64,000 nucleotides of DNA from Candidatus Poribacteria bacterium (GTDB lineage Bacteria > Poribacteria > WGA-4E > GCA-2687025), in NCBI GenBank assembly GCA_028818695.1, contig JAPPNK010000020.1:128632-192631 (forward strand), in the 5' to 3' direction. The notes beneath the pieces are model-generated. The model was not told where the DNA came from. It did no database searches and saw only the letters and a program-made list of their open reading frames with translations. The stretch's first letter is position 1. Every line of letters begins with the position of its first letter. The position numbers were made by a program, and so were the translations under genes. Below, in pieces: positions 16,393 to 25,083 of the stretch.

Positions 16393-17145
16393 ATGTTGAC
16401 GGAGAAGCAGACGCAGTTTTACAGGCGCGAAGGGTATCTGGCGCCCTTGCCGATTGCGCCGCCGACGGACGCCGCGCGGTATCAAGAAGAGTTCAACCGG
16501 CTTGAAAAAGCGGAGGGGCGCGAGAAGTGCCAGATCGGGATTTTGGACAGGCACTTTGACGAGCCGTTTATCTGGGAGCTCGCGTCGCATCCGCGCGTTC
16601 TTGACTGCGTTGAGGCGCTGATTGGGCGGGACATTCTGCTCATGGCGACGCATGCTTTTTGTAAGTACGGCGACCCGAACGCAAGCAGCTTTGTCGCGTG
16701 GCATCAGGACGTCACTTACTGGGGCTTGGAGCCGCCCACCGCGCTCACCGCCTGGTACGCCATTGACGACAGCGGGGTTGAGAACGGATGTATGCGCGCC
16801 GTCCCAAGGTCGCATCTGAACGGCGTTCTGGAGCATGGCGTCTCCAAAGAGGAAGGAAACCTGCTCAGCGTCAATCAGGAGATCGCCGTCTCAAAAGAGG
16901 AGGAGAGCGAAGCCGTCGATTTTGTTTTAAAAGCGGGCGAAATCTCGCTCCACGACGGGCGGCTTGTCCACGGCAGCCGACCCAACCGCTCGAACCGCCG
17001 GCGGTGCGGCATGACGCTGCGCTACATCTCGCCCAATGTCCGCCAGACGGTTCGCAACTCGCATGGGCGCGGCTGGAAGGTTGCGCTTGTCCGCGGCGAG
17101 GATCGATACGGGCATTGGGACCTTCAAGACGCCCCTTTTTCATAG
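16393..17145 (+). CDS. Phytanoyl-CoA dioxygenase (PhyH) family protein
   Basis: A 250-residue non-haem Fe(II)/2-oxoglutarate oxygenase. The HxD iron motif is His104-x-Asp106 (AWHQDVTYWG), and the distal histidine is His193 in RLVHGSRPNRS, followed by the 2-oxoglutarate-binding arginine region GMTLRYI. The phrase GCMRAVPRSHLNG is a PhyH hallmark. Related bacterial enzymes hydroxylate small zwitterions or other metabolites. It starts one base after the creatininase-like stop and ends 6 bases before the GNAT gene, so these act in one transcript. Confidence 0.92.
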   Translation: MLTEKQTQFYRREGYLAPLPIAPPTDAARYQEEFNRLEKAEGREKCQIGILDRHFDEPFIWELASHPRVLDCVEALIGRDILLMATHAFCKYGDPNASSFVAWHQDVTYWGLEPPTALTAWYAIDDSGVENGCMRAVPRSHLNGVLEHGVSKEEGNLLSVNQEIAVSKEEESEAVDFVLKAGEISLHDGRLVHGSRPNRSNRRRCGMTLRYISPNVRQTVRNSHGRGWKVALVRGEDRYGHWDLQDAPFS

Positions 17146-17151
17146 ACGGCG

Positions 17152-17910
17152 ATGAAGCTGACGGCTCGAGAATGCCGAATTCTCGCGGCGGCGCTCGGCG
17201 ACAAGCCGACGACGGTCATTCCCGTTGCCCGGCTGATACAGGGCAGATGCGCCTCTTACGCTTCCGGTCCGTTGACGAAGCCGCTTGCCGCGCTGGTCGT
17301 GAGCGACTATGCGCCTGAAGAGCCGTTTGCTTACGGATCCGACGCCGGCGCCGTATGGAGCCTTTTGAAGGCGGTCGACGGCTGGGCATGCGTGGACGCG
17401 CCGTCTCAACTGGCGGAGCCTCTGGGTCGGCTTATAGAGGCGGAGGACGGCGCGCCCGTTCAATACTACGCCGACCTGTACCATGCGCTGTTGAAACCTG
17501 TTGAGCGGCATTTTAACCGATACGCGCGCCGTTTGACGCTGTCGGACGCGCCGCTCATCAAGAGCGCGCCCGCTGAAGTACAAGGCGACGGCTACAAAAC
17601 GCCCGAAGCGATGTTGACGGACGGCGTCGCCGCCGGGGCTGTTGTGGAGGGTCGGCTTGTCGCCATCGCGCACACCTACGCCGAAACGGAGCGGCATGCA
17701 GACATCGGCGTTTCAACTCTAGAGCCGTGGCGGGGCAGAGGTTTTGCGACCGCGGCGGCGTCTCTTGCCGCGCAAGAGATCCAGGCAAGAGGCAAGACGC
17801 CCGTCTGGAGCTGCGGAGCCGACAACGCCGCTTCGTTGAGAGTCGCGCAAAAACTTGGCTTTGAAGAGGTTGACCAGCGAACGTATGTGATCCCAGCTTC
17901 CCGACGTTGA
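17152..17910 (+). CDS. GNAT family N-acetyltransferase
   Basis: A 252-residue protein. The C-terminal 120 residues carry the acetyl-CoA-binding fold: IGVSTLEPWRGRGFATAAASLAAQEI, with the pyrophosphate loop RGRGFA at 194-199, then SCGADNAASLRVAQKLGFEE. The N-terminal half is a family-specific region with a second, degenerate domain, as in GNAT proteins of the 'ERIC3/FR47-like' size class. Substrate unknown; co-transcription with PhyH and creatininase-like genes suggests a small amine or amino acid derivative. Confidence 0.88.
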   Translation: MKLTARECRILAAALGDKPTTVIPVARLIQGRCASYASGPLTKPLAALVVSDYAPEEPFAYGSDAGAVWSLLKAVDGWACVDAPSQLAEPLGRLIEAEDGAPVQYYADLYHALLKPVERHFNRYARRLTLSDAPLIKSAPAEVQGDGYKTPEAMLTDGVAAGAVVEGRLVAIAHTYAETERHADIGVSTLEPWRGRGFATAAASLAAQEIQARGKTPVWSCGADNAASLRVAQKLGFEEVDQRTYVIPASRR

Positions 17911-18011
17911 CGTTACGACTCAACGACGCGGCGCCGATCCGCATCTACCCGACGACGCCTGGGCGAAGCGGAACGGGCATGCTGCTGATGGAACGCGCCG
18001 CGCCCCTCTGA
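17907..18011 (+). other. Short overlapping open frame, possible gene remnant
   Basis: A TTG overlapping the GNAT stop (TTGA) opens a 34-codon frame that contains YPTTPGRSGTGMLLMERA. It could be a small coupled gene, a remnant of a lost C-terminus, or chance. No family is recognised. Confidence 0.2.
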
Positions 18012-18032
18012 CCTTAGGAGAACCCTGGGGCG

Positions 18033-18061
18033 TTGACATACGGCGCGCCCGGCAGTATGCT
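18033..18061 (+). promoter_or_regulatory. Sigma70-like promoter of the DUF5694 gene
   Basis: TTGACA (18033-18038) and TATGCT (18056-18061) are separated by 17 bases and lie 32 bases upstream of the TTG start. Confidence 0.7.
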
Positions 18062-18093
18062 ACAGCCGTCGAATAAAAAATGGAAGATGTTCA

Positions 18094-18903
18094 TTGACGG
18101 CGCATCAGACGAAACCGACAGTCATGATCCTTGGCAGTTGGCACTTCTCAAATCCAGGAATGGATCGGTTCAATACCAAAACGGATGATGTCCTCGCGCC
18201 TAAACGCCAGAGCGAGATCAAGCAGGCGGTTGAACGCCTCAAAGAATTTAAACCTAGCAAGATAGCGGTTGAGGTGGACCCAAGCCGTTGCGACGCTGAA
18301 AATCAAAATTATCAAGGTTATCTAAACGGGACGTACGAGCTTGGACCGTACGAGGGCGATCAGATCGGATACAGATTGGCAAAAGAGTTCGGACATTCCA
18401 GAGTGTATTGTGTCGATCATTGGGCAGAACATGCGACGATCCATATTGACGACGAATTGATAGACTACGACACTTTTGCTAAAACTCACCATCAGGAACA
18501 TCTCCTCCCGTCGCCGCCCCCAGGAAAAATTATTCAGGATAAAGACGGACAAATCTGGATTGAGCCAGAGAAATATGAAACAGTGGTTGACAAGTATATA
18601 CGAATCAATCAGCCCGAAAGTAGGCGCGTTGATCATCAAGGATATTTACGGAAGGCGCGTATTGGACTGGAGGGCAAATATCCAGGCGCCAACTGGGTCG
18701 CCCATTTTTGGTATGCTCGGAATCTCAAAATCTTTATGAATCTCACACGCGTCATCGAATCTGCCGATGACAGGATCCTGCTGATTATCGGCGCAGGACA
18801 TGTTTTTCTCGTTCAGCAATTTCTTGAAGATTCAGGGGATTACATCGTCGAAAGTCCGCTGAAATACTTGGATGTCGGCGCGGAGGTCAAGCCTCTCACT
18901 TGA
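18094..18903 (+). CDS. DUF5694 domain protein (TraB/GumN-like)
   Basis: A 269-residue protein with the family opening VMILGSWHFSNPGMD, then TDDVLAPKRQSEIKQAVERL, KIAVEVDP and the late motif LLIIGAGHVFLVQQFLEDSG. The conserved GxxHF near the N-terminus and GAGH near the C-terminus are the paired motifs of the TraB/PrgY/GumN/ChaN (EreA-like) fold, for which a metallohydrolase activity has been suggested. No signal peptide is seen. The start is TTG with GGAAG upstream, and a good promoter precedes it. Composition is slightly AT-richer than its neighbours. It converges with the large gene on the minus strand, overlapping it by 8 bases. Confidence 0.8.
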   Translation: MTAHQTKPTVMILGSWHFSNPGMDRFNTKTDDVLAPKRQSEIKQAVERLKEFKPSKIAVEVDPSRCDAENQNYQGYLNGTYELGPYEGDQIGYRLAKEFGHSRVYCVDHWAEHATIHIDDELIDYDTFAKTHHQEHLLPSPPPGKIIQDKDGQIWIEPEKYETVVDKYIRINQPESRRVDHQGYLRKARIGLEGKYPGANWVAHFWYARNLKIFMNLTRVIESADDRILLIIGAGHVFLVQQFLEDSGDYIVESPLKYLDVGAEVKPLT

Positions 18904-21900
18904 CCCGCGCTTGATATTTCTTAAAGAAGGCGCGCGATTTCTCCGTCTCAGGATAAGAAACATCCGCAGGATACGGATAGCTCGGCATCGCCTTGAACGG
19001 CAGCGGTCCGACCGTCATCGGATGCGCCGTGTAAAGGTCCATATCCTTGCAATACCCATGCGTATCCAAAATATAGCTGCGGACGCTGCCCGATGGAACG
19101 GGCGGCAGCTTGTCCGCAGGAAACGCCAGCTCCAACCCGTCCCCGCGCCCCATGATGACAAACTGATCGTCAACCTCGGTCAACAGCGGCCGGACGTCTC
19201 CAAAGCGGGTGTGAACGCCGCGCATGTTTTTGAACGGATAGGACGGATCAATGCTGTCGTAATCGTAGAGACGGGGAAGGCGGCCGTCGGGGGAGTATTC
19301 GCGCGGATAGCCCGCCCTGCGCAGAACGGCGCGCGACGCCTCCACTTGATGAAGAGCCGCAGGGCGCGTGGACGCCGCCGCTATAAACAGCTCGTCAATG
19401 TAGATTTCCTGATTCATCCGCAGACGCAGTTCGCGCCATTCGCTCGGCTGAAGATCGGGCAGCTCCAGCGTCATCATCTTCGGCATGCCGGCGGGATAGC
19501 CGGCGCTCGGAGCCGCCGCGCGCCATCCTCCCTCCGCGTCCCGCGCGTCAACGCTCATCCCCTCTAGCGCCAGCCCTTCCTGCGCCGCCGCGTAATTGAT
19601 GTGCGAATACGGGTACTCCACCCAGCCGAAGACGAACAGAACCAGCCGCTCGCCGCCGCCTCTCGTCATTCCCGTGAAAACGGGAATCTTAGGCGGTTCA
19701 GATGTTTTCATCTGAACCGCCTCATCCGAAAACTGCAGATGAATGGACGCCTCTTGCTCCAAAAAGCCGAGATGCCGCCTGTGCCGTTTCAAGGGCTGAT
19801 AGACGCGGTCGCGCGTCGTGAGCGCCGGCAGAAGATCCCGCCCCTCTCCGTCGACAGCACTGCGCGGATAATGCCGCTTTGCGAAGACATAAAACTGTTC
19901 CGTCGGCAGATTCCCGTCCGCCGCAAACCGCTCGTCTGGGTATGCCTCCGTCCCAACAGGATGATCGACAGCGATCAGCTTGACCGCGTCCAAGTAGACT
20001 GCCTCCTCCATCGGCTCCATGATCTGAAACAGATATTCGCCGTTGAGCGGCTCCAGCTGCCCCGCCTCCAGTTTGACGCGCTCCGTCGGGTCGGGCTGCG
20101 CATAGACGCCCGGCGCTAAAAAGAAACCAAGGCCGCCGACGCCTAGAAAATCGGTGATGAACTCATACCGCGCGCCGTTCCACGCAAACAGGATTGGGCA
20201 TGAGGACGCCTTCCGCTGAACCTCCTTCACTCTCCGAAACTGATTGGCGGGCAGCTCCAGTTCCGACTGCAGAACGCCGTTTGGCCAGAGGATGCGCAGA
20301 TAGTCGGCTCCTTCCCGTTGCCCTAAGCCGAATTCAAGATGCGGGTTGGATGTCATGAAGGCTCCGCCGATCATATGCCGCTCCATTTGACGGCGCATTC
20401 CGCCCGATCTGATTTCGACCTGCGCGCCGTAGCCGGAGCGGTTTGCGCGTTCGCCCTCCAGCGCGATATGGAGCCATCGGTTCGCGTTTCCGCCTTCGTT
20501 TTGGAAACAGATCAGTTCGCCGTTCTCGTCTATGGCGAGCAGGTCGGCGTCGCCGTCTGCGTCAATGTCTGCCGCCGCGATCGGTCCGTGCAGGTTTGCG
20601 GTTATGTTCAAGCCGAATCGTTCCGATTTGTCTTGGAACGCCCCGATGCCGTCGTTTTCATAAAGGCGGAGGCGATTTTTTTCGGCGAAAACGATGTCAA
20701 TGTCGCCGTCGTTGTCCGCGTCAAATGGAACGGCTGAATGGGCGCGGGGCGGATCTGGGAATTGCAGGCGTTCAAATCTGCCGTCTCGGTTTAGCAAAAG
20801 CTCCGCGCCGCTCGGATATAGAAGCAGCAGGTCGACTCGGCCGTCCCCGTCAAAATCGCCCGCCACGGGCGCGCCCCCAGGTTTCATTTCAGCCAGGCCC
20901 GTTTGCGCGGAGATGTCGGTCCATCGGTTCAATCGGTCGTTTCGATAGAGACGGGGGGAGCTCCGCTTTGGCAAAACGATCAGGTCGACGTCCATATCGC
21001 CGTCTGCGTCGCCGAGGGCGAAAGGGGCGTCCATGGGGAAGGGAGGGCCGTTCTTCTCTTCTATTTTTTGAAAGGCGCCGTTTCCGTTGTTGCGGTAGAC
21101 CGCCAGCGTCCCTGCGCCGGCGGCGATCAGGTCAAGGTCTCCTTCATGGTCGGCGTCCGTCCAGGCGGCGGTATGGACGGCGTCTTTGATGTTGTGAATC
21201 TCGCTTGGCGCGTCCACAAAGCGGTTTCCGCCGTCGTTGCGCAGGAGGCGGTTTTGTCCATTTCCGAAGGCGAACAGGTCGACATCGCCGTCATCGTCCA
21301 TATCGCCGAAGACGCCGTTGAGGCAACCTTCCGCGCCTATCGGGACGGCTTCGGCGTAACCCGCCTCTGAAGAGACGCAGACGACGCCGGCATTCGGCAG
21401 ATAGATGTCAAGCCGCCCGTCTTGGTTTAGGTCAACCAGCGCGAATGCGCTTTCGTTGACATCGACAGGCAGGCTCAGCTGTTTGCGCATGAAGCGGACA
21501 TTAATGGGCGGGTCGGCTGCGCTTTCTTCTGGAAGCGGATAGATTCGAACGACATCCGCATAGACGCCCATTTCGCCGTATGCCATCGCCCGCTTGACGC
21601 CGGCGTTCGCTTCGTCCAATTTGCGGAAGAGCGCCATCTCTTTCAGCGCTTCGTCTTGCCGTCTGAGTCGAACAAGCGCTTGCCCTAAGGAGTAGCGCGC
21701 CGACAGGAGATAAGGGTTGATTTGAACCGCCTGGCGAAGCTTTGCCTCCGCTTGTTCATAGTCGCCGCGCGTCAGCAGGATCGCGCCGACGAAATAGAGG
21801 CTGTCGGCGCTGTTCGGGTCTCGGCTGAGAGTTTCATTGAAATGGCGGAGCGCCGCGTCGTTGTCTCCGCGGTAGCGCGCTAGGACGGCGAGCGCGTATT

Positions 21901-22216
21901 GAGGATGGGGCATTTTGGGGTTGAGCGCGTCCGCTTTGAGAAAGGCGACATGGGCTAGGTTGAGCGCGTCCGCCGCTTCAGGGTCCGACGCCGCGTTCAG
22001 CTGAGCGACGCCAAGGTTCATCCATGCATACGGCCATTCGGGCGCGCGTTCAACCGTTTTTTGAAAAGCTTTGACCGCGTCTGCAAAGCGGTACTGCTCC
22101 ATCAGCCCGACTCCGCGATTCATCCATTTGACCGATTCAGCGTCCTGCGCTTCCGCGGCGCATGTCCATAAAGCGCACACGGCAAGCGCGGCCGCCGTCA
22201 AGATGCGTCTCATCAT
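18896..22216 (-). CDS. Secreted TPR / FG-GAP / ASPIC-UnbV (CRTAC1-like) protein
   Basis: A 1106-residue exported protein. After a signal peptide (cleavage near AEA-QD, residue 24) come TPR repeats (about 28-215; AWMNLGVAQLN, ADSLYFVGAILLTRGDYEQAEAKLRQAV). Seven or so FG-GAP/VCBS calcium-binding repeats follow (about 240-600; DLNQDGRLDIYL, DMDDDGDVDLFAF, DADGDMDVDLIVL, DFDGDGRVDLLLL, DADNDGDIDIVFA, DIDADGDADLLAI). Then comes an ASPIC/UnbV segment (SGYGAQVEIRSGG, LRILWPNGVLQ) and a long C-terminal region beginning FLGVGGLGFFLAPGVY. Residues about 832-851 come from an inserted repeat (see 19664-19722). Function unknown; such proteins are extracellular and often expanded in Poribacteria- and Planctomycetes-like genomes. 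The start overlaps lhgO by ATGA. Confidence 0.85.
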   Translation of the reverse strand: MMRRILTAAALAVCALWTCAAEAQDAESVKWMNRGVGLMEQYRFADAVKAFQKTVERAPEWPYAWMNLGVAQLNAASDPEAADALNLAHVAFLKADALNPKMPHPQYALAVLARYRGDNDAALRHFNETLSRDPNSADSLYFVGAILLTRGDYEQAEAKLRQAVQINPYLLSARYSLGQALVRLRRQDEALKEMALFRKLDEANAGVKRAMAYGEMGVYADVVRIYPLPEESAADPPINVRFMRKQLSLPVDVNESAFALVDLNQDGRLDIYLPNAGVVCVSSEAGYAEAVPIGAEGCLNGVFGDMDDDGDVDLFAFGNGQNRLLRNDGGNRFVDAPSEIHNIKDAVHTAAWTDADHEGDLDLIAAGAGTLAVYRNNGNGAFQKIEEKNGPPFPMDAPFALGDADGDMDVDLIVLPKRSSPRLYRNDRLNRWTDISAQTGLAEMKPGGAPVAGDFDGDGRVDLLLLYPSGAELLLNRDGRFERLQFPDPPRAHSAVPFDADNDGDIDIVFAEKNRLRLYENDGIGAFQDKSERFGLNITANLHGPIAAADIDADGDADLLAIDENGELICFQNEGGNANRWLHIALEGERANRSGYGAQVEIRSGGMRRQMERHMIGGAFMTSNPHLEFGLGQREGADYLRILWPNGVLQSELELPANQFRRVKEVQRKASSCPILFAWNGARYEFITDFLGVGGLGFFLAPGVYAQPDPTERVKLEAGQLEPLNGEYLFQIMEPMEEAVYLDAVKLIAVDHPVGTEAYPDERFAADGNLPTEQFYVFAKRHYPRSAVDGEGRDLLPALTTRDRVYQPLKRHRRHLGFLEQEASIHLQFSDEAVQMKTSEPPKIPVFTGMTRGGGERLVLFVFGWVEYPYSHINYAAAQEGLALEGMSVDARDAEGGWRAAAPSAGYPAGMPKMMTLELPDLQPSEWRELRLRMNQEIYIDELFIAAASTRPAALHQVEASRAVLRRAGYPREYSPDGRLPRLYDYDSIDPSYPFKNMRGVHTRFGDVRPLLTEVDDQFVIMGRGDGLELAFPADKLPPVPSGSVRSYILDTHGYCKDMDLYTAHPMTVGPLPFKAMPSYPYPADVSYPETEKSRAFFKKYQARVK
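19664..19722. repeat. Double-hairpin repeat inserted in frame in the CRTAC1-like gene
   Basis: Two adjacent inverted repeats lie within coding sequence. ATTCCCG-TGAAAA-CGGGAAT with flanking CGTC belongs to the same family as the copies at 39.3 and 57.4 kb. AGGCGGTTCAGATG (19691-19704) and CATCTGAACCGCCT (19709-19722) form a perfect 14-base stem with a TTTT loop. On the coding strand it reads MKTSEPPKIPVFTGMTR without a stop or frameshift. Confidence 0.8.
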
Positions 22217-23418
22217 TTTGGCTCCAGCTGTTTTGCCGTCAGCTCCGCCAACCGCTCGCCGACGGCGATGGAGGCGGTCGCCGCAGGGGAAGGGGCGTTT
22301 AACGTGTGAACGATTCGGTTCGATTCTAAGAGTATGAAGTCGTCAACGAGGCTGCCGTCTCGGTTCAGGGCTTGAGCGCGGACGCCTGATTCGGCGGGGC
22401 GTATGTCTTCTTTGTTGAGCTCCGGCATCAGTCGGCGGAGCGCTGTGAGAAATGCGGTTTTTGAGAAGGATCGGCGCAGCTCCTCGGCTCCCGCGCGCCA
22501 GTATCGGAACGCCATTTTCCAAAAGCCGATATAAGTCAACGCGCTTGCGGCGTCTCTCGCCGAAAAGCTGAACTTCGAGCCGCCTCCGCGCTTCAGGGCT
22601 AATACGGCGTTCGGTCCCGCTTCGACCGCCCCGTCAATGCGCCTTGTCAGATGTACTCCTAAGAACGGGAAGCGGGGGTCGGGAACTGGATAGATGAGCG
22701 TTTTGACAAGCCCTCTCCGTTTGGGAACCAGCTCATAATACTCGCCGCGGAACGGCACGATGCGGGCGGTTGGCTGCTCGCCGCAGAGTTGGGCGACTCG
22801 GTCGGCTTGGAGACCTGCGCAATTGAGAGCCGCGCGCGCCTCGATTTTCCCAGAGCGCGTTTCAAGAACGACGCGGTTTGAACGGCGGACGCATTGGAGA
22901 ACGCGGGCGTTTCTTTTGACGGCAGCGCCGTTGTTTTGCGCAATTTTTGCCATCGCTTTTGCCGCCTGCGCGAAATCGACGACGCCTGTTTCGGGAACAT
23001 AGAGCGCGTCTATGCCGGCGGCATGCGGCTCATATTCTTGAATCTCGTTTGCCGACAGCCTTCGCAAACCTTTTAAGCCGTTCGCCCGCCCTCGACGCTC
23101 CAGCTCGTCCAGCCGCGGTATTTCGTCCTGGCGCGTCGCTATGACAACCTTTCCGCATCGTTTGTATGGGACGCCATGCTGATCGCAGAAGCGGTACATC
23201 CGTTCCCGCCCCTGAACGCAATTGCGCGCTTTAAGAGAGCCAGGTTTGTAGTAGAGGCCGCTGTGGATGACGCCGCTGTTGCGTCCGGTTTGACCCGACG
23301 CCAACCGCTCTTTCGCCTCTAGAACGACGACCGAATGCCTCTTTTTTGACAGAGCCATCCCCGCCGAGAGGCCGACGATTCCGCCGCCGATGACTGCCGC
23401 GTCATATGTTGGCGCCAA
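22213..23418 (-). CDS. lhgO: L-2-hydroxyglutarate oxidase
   Basis: A 401-residue FAD-dependent oxidoreductase that oxidises L-2-hydroxyglutarate to 2-oxoglutarate, probably passing electrons to the quinone pool. The FAD motif VIGGGIVGLSAG is at 9-20. Highly characteristic LhgO motifs are TGRNSGVIHSGLYYKPGSLKA, ETGVVDF and the C-terminal GVRAQALNRDGSLVDDF. The start is TTG at 23418 with GGAAGGGA about 7 bases upstream; no ATG fits the FAD motif better. The stop overlaps the start of the CRTAC1-like gene by ATGA. Confidence 0.93.
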   Translation of the reverse strand: MAPTYDAAVIGGGIVGLSAGMALSKKRHSVVVLEAKERLASGQTGRNSGVIHSGLYYKPGSLKARNCVQGRERMYRFCDQHGVPYKRCGKVVIATRQDEIPRLDELERRGRANGLKGLRRLSANEIQEYEPHAAGIDALYVPETGVVDFAQAAKAMAKIAQNNGAAVKRNARVLQCVRRSNRVVLETRSGKIEARAALNCAGLQADRVAQLCGEQPTARIVPFRGEYYELVPKRRGLVKTLIYPVPDPRFPFLGVHLTRRIDGAVEAGPNAVLALKRGGGSKFSFSARDAASALTYIGFWKMAFRYWRAGAEELRRSFSKTAFLTALRRLMPELNKEDIRPAESGVRAQALNRDGSLVDDFILLESNRIVHTLNAPSPAATASIAVGERLAELTAKQLEPK

Positions 23419-23433
23419 TGCTGATCCCTTCCG

Positions 23434-24228
23434 TCAAACAGGACGAAACGCGGCGGAGGAGACGACGTCATACCATAAGACAAAACGCTCGCCGTTCACC
23501 GTCAGCGCAATCCCGCGGTTCAGCTCAACGTTGGTTCGGCTTTCATGGCAGTAGTGCCTGCTCAAGAGAACGCGGCCGTTTCGGGTCAGGTAGCCTTCAA
23601 CGAGCAGGTCGTCCAAAAAGGTACTGCCGTCTCCGACATCGTCTTCATAAACGCGCATGCATTCGAAGTTTCGTCCGCCGATAAGCACATCAAACGCGCC
23701 CGCGCCGAGCGCCTTGCCGCTGTTGCCGAGCTGTATCGGTCCGTTGGCGGGCAGCCCAGGCTCAATGCGTCGATTCACATCCCCCCAGTCAAGACTGAAA
23801 TCTGGGTCAAGATAGGTGTACCAGCCGTAGCCCGCCGTATAGACGGCAAGATAGCGCGCTTGGTCGGGTGTCAGTTGCGCAAAGACGCGTTCCGTTTCAG
23901 GCAGCCATCCGCGCCCCGCCGCCCACTCTCGGCGCTCAATTTCGACGCCTTCCAGCGGGTCGTTCTGCCCCAGTTTGAGCGCCCGGCGGAGCGATTCTTC
24001 TCTCGACGCCCTGTCAGGATCGCCGGGCTGGGCGCCGGCGCGCGATTCGATGACGCTGCGAAGCGAGCCGTCGACCGCCTCATACTCCGCATGGGAGGCG
24101 AATTCGCCCTCTTTAGGCACAATTTGCCACCAGCGCAGTTCGGGGCAATCAATAGCGATGGAGCGCCGGTCGGTCGGGAGAATCTCAATCTCAGGGCGCG
24201 TCAATGGGAAGTCGATGTTAGAGTTCAT
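23434..24228 (-). CDS. Hypothetical protein
   Basis: I do not recognise this 264-residue protein. It lacks a signal peptide and membrane segments and is acidic. It has a central Asp/Glu-rich helix-forming region (PGDPDRASREESLRRAL) and a C-terminal beta-rich half with GGRNFECMRVYEDDVGDGSTFLDDLLVEGYL and LSRHYCHESRTN. Codon use matches its neighbours. It lies 15 bases upstream of lhgO in the same direction and is probably in the same operon. Confidence 0.7.
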   Translation of the reverse strand: MNSNIDFPLTRPEIEILPTDRRSIAIDCPELRWWQIVPKEGEFASHAEYEAVDGSLRSVIESRAGAQPGDPDRASREESLRRALKLGQNDPLEGVEIERREWAAGRGWLPETERVFAQLTPDQARYLAVYTAGYGWYTYLDPDFSLDWGDVNRRIEPGLPANGPIQLGNSGKALGAGAFDVLIGGRNFECMRVYEDDVGDGSTFLDDLLVEGYLTRNGRVLLSRHYCHESRTNVELNRGIALTVNGERFVLWYDVVSSAAFRPV

Positions 24229-24252
24229 GGCGATTTCTTTCTGTAGACGCTG

Positions 24253-24327
24253 TTATCTTTTTCGAAAAAGGCGGCGGATGAGCCGATACAGAAACCGTCT
24301 CAATAAATACTCCGCCAGTCTTCTCAT
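24253..24327 (-). CDS. Short ORF for a 24-residue cationic amphipathic peptide
   Basis: An ATG overlaps the trpF stop as ATGA and opens 24 codons ending in TAA. The product has about ten Arg/Lys and one Glu. Hydrophobic pairs recur every four residues (4-5, 8-9, 12-13, 16-17, 20-21; for example FLYRLIRRLF), so an alpha helix would have one fully hydrophobic and one fully basic face. Such peptides bind membranes or nucleic acids. No separate ribosome-binding site is seen, and translation would rely on coupling to trpF. It could also be chance, since the frame is short; conservation in relatives would decide. Confidence 0.45.
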   Translation of the reverse strand: MRRLAEYLLRRFLYRLIRRLFRKR

Positions 24328-25037
24328 GGGACGCCCGCGCTTCCGCGGACAGCGCGCATGAGCGCCGCCGTTTTTTCAGGGTCGCGTCTGCCGCGGCTCG
24401 CTTCCGCGCCGCTGCACAGGTCGATCCCGAACGGCTGGACGAGTCGGCAAGCTTCCGCCGCGTTTTCAGGGCGTATGCCGCCGGATAGAAAGGTCGGTAT
24501 CGGCGCGCCGCCTATCAGATCGCGGCATAGGTTCCAGTCGCTGCGGATGCCTGTTCCTCCAAACCGAAACTTCCCGCCGGCAAAGGCGGCTGTGTCTAGC
24601 AGCAGCTTGTCAGCTCCTGCGTCGGCGTATCTTTGCATTTGCTCTTGAAGCGCCGAGGCGTCCGCCGTTTTGTTTTCGCCTTCAGCCGGCAAAAAGATCG
24701 ATTTCCACACCTCGCCGTCGATTCGTTTTTTGAGTTCGGCGGTTTGCTTTGGCGTCTCTTGACCCAGGAGCTGAACGGCCGCGGCGCCCAACGTATGAAA
24801 CATTTCTGCCGTCTCTTCCGGGGGCGCGTTGAAAAAAAGCGCAGCGCCGGGCGCGGAGACGGCGGCAAAGATGGCGCAGGCAGTTTTTGGGGCGCGGTTC
24901 CGCTCGGAGAATGGAACGCCGACGCACACGCCGACATAGTCCGCCCCATGCGCTTCCGCCAAAAGCGCATCCTCAACGGAGCCGGTGCCGCATAATTTGA
25001 CGCGCGTACGGGGAGACGCCATGGCGTTTGCTTTCAT
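24324..25037 (-). CDS. trpF: Phosphoribosylanthranilate isomerase
   Basis: Tryptophan synthesis step converting N-(5'-phosphoribosyl)anthranilate to CdRP; a TIM barrel of 237 residues. The catalytic cysteine is in VKLCG (Cys16) and the general acid Asp in LLLDTAAF (near 147). The phosphate-binding loops are PTFLSGGIRPENAAEA and GIDLCSGAEASRGRRDPEK. The motifs differ slightly from the usual KICGIT and DVSSGVE, so this is a divergent member. Start at 25037 or at the internal ATG 25022. No other trp genes are adjacent. A TTGATT-17-TATATT promoter lies directly upstream. Confidence 0.87.
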   Translation of the reverse strand: MKANAMASPRTRVKLCGTGSVEDALLAEAHGADYVGVCVGVPFSERNRAPKTACAIFAAVSAPGAALFFNAPPEETAEMFHTLGAAAVQLLGQETPKQTAELKKRIDGEVWKSIFLPAEGENKTADASALQEQMQRYADAGADKLLLDTAAFAGGKFRFGGTGIRSDWNLCRDLIGGAPIPTFLSGGIRPENAAEACRLVQPFGIDLCSGAEASRGRRDPEKTAALMRAVRGSAGVP

Positions 25038-25054
25038 AGAATATGAGTATTTTT

Positions 25055-25083
25055 AATATAGCGCGGGAGGGCGGCGGAATCAA
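25055..25083 (-). promoter_or_regulatory. Sigma70-like promoter of trpF
   Basis: On the minus strand TTGATT (25083-25078) and TATATT (25060-25055) are separated by 17 bases. The -35 box overlaps the stop codon of the TOPRIM gene. Confidence 0.6.
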
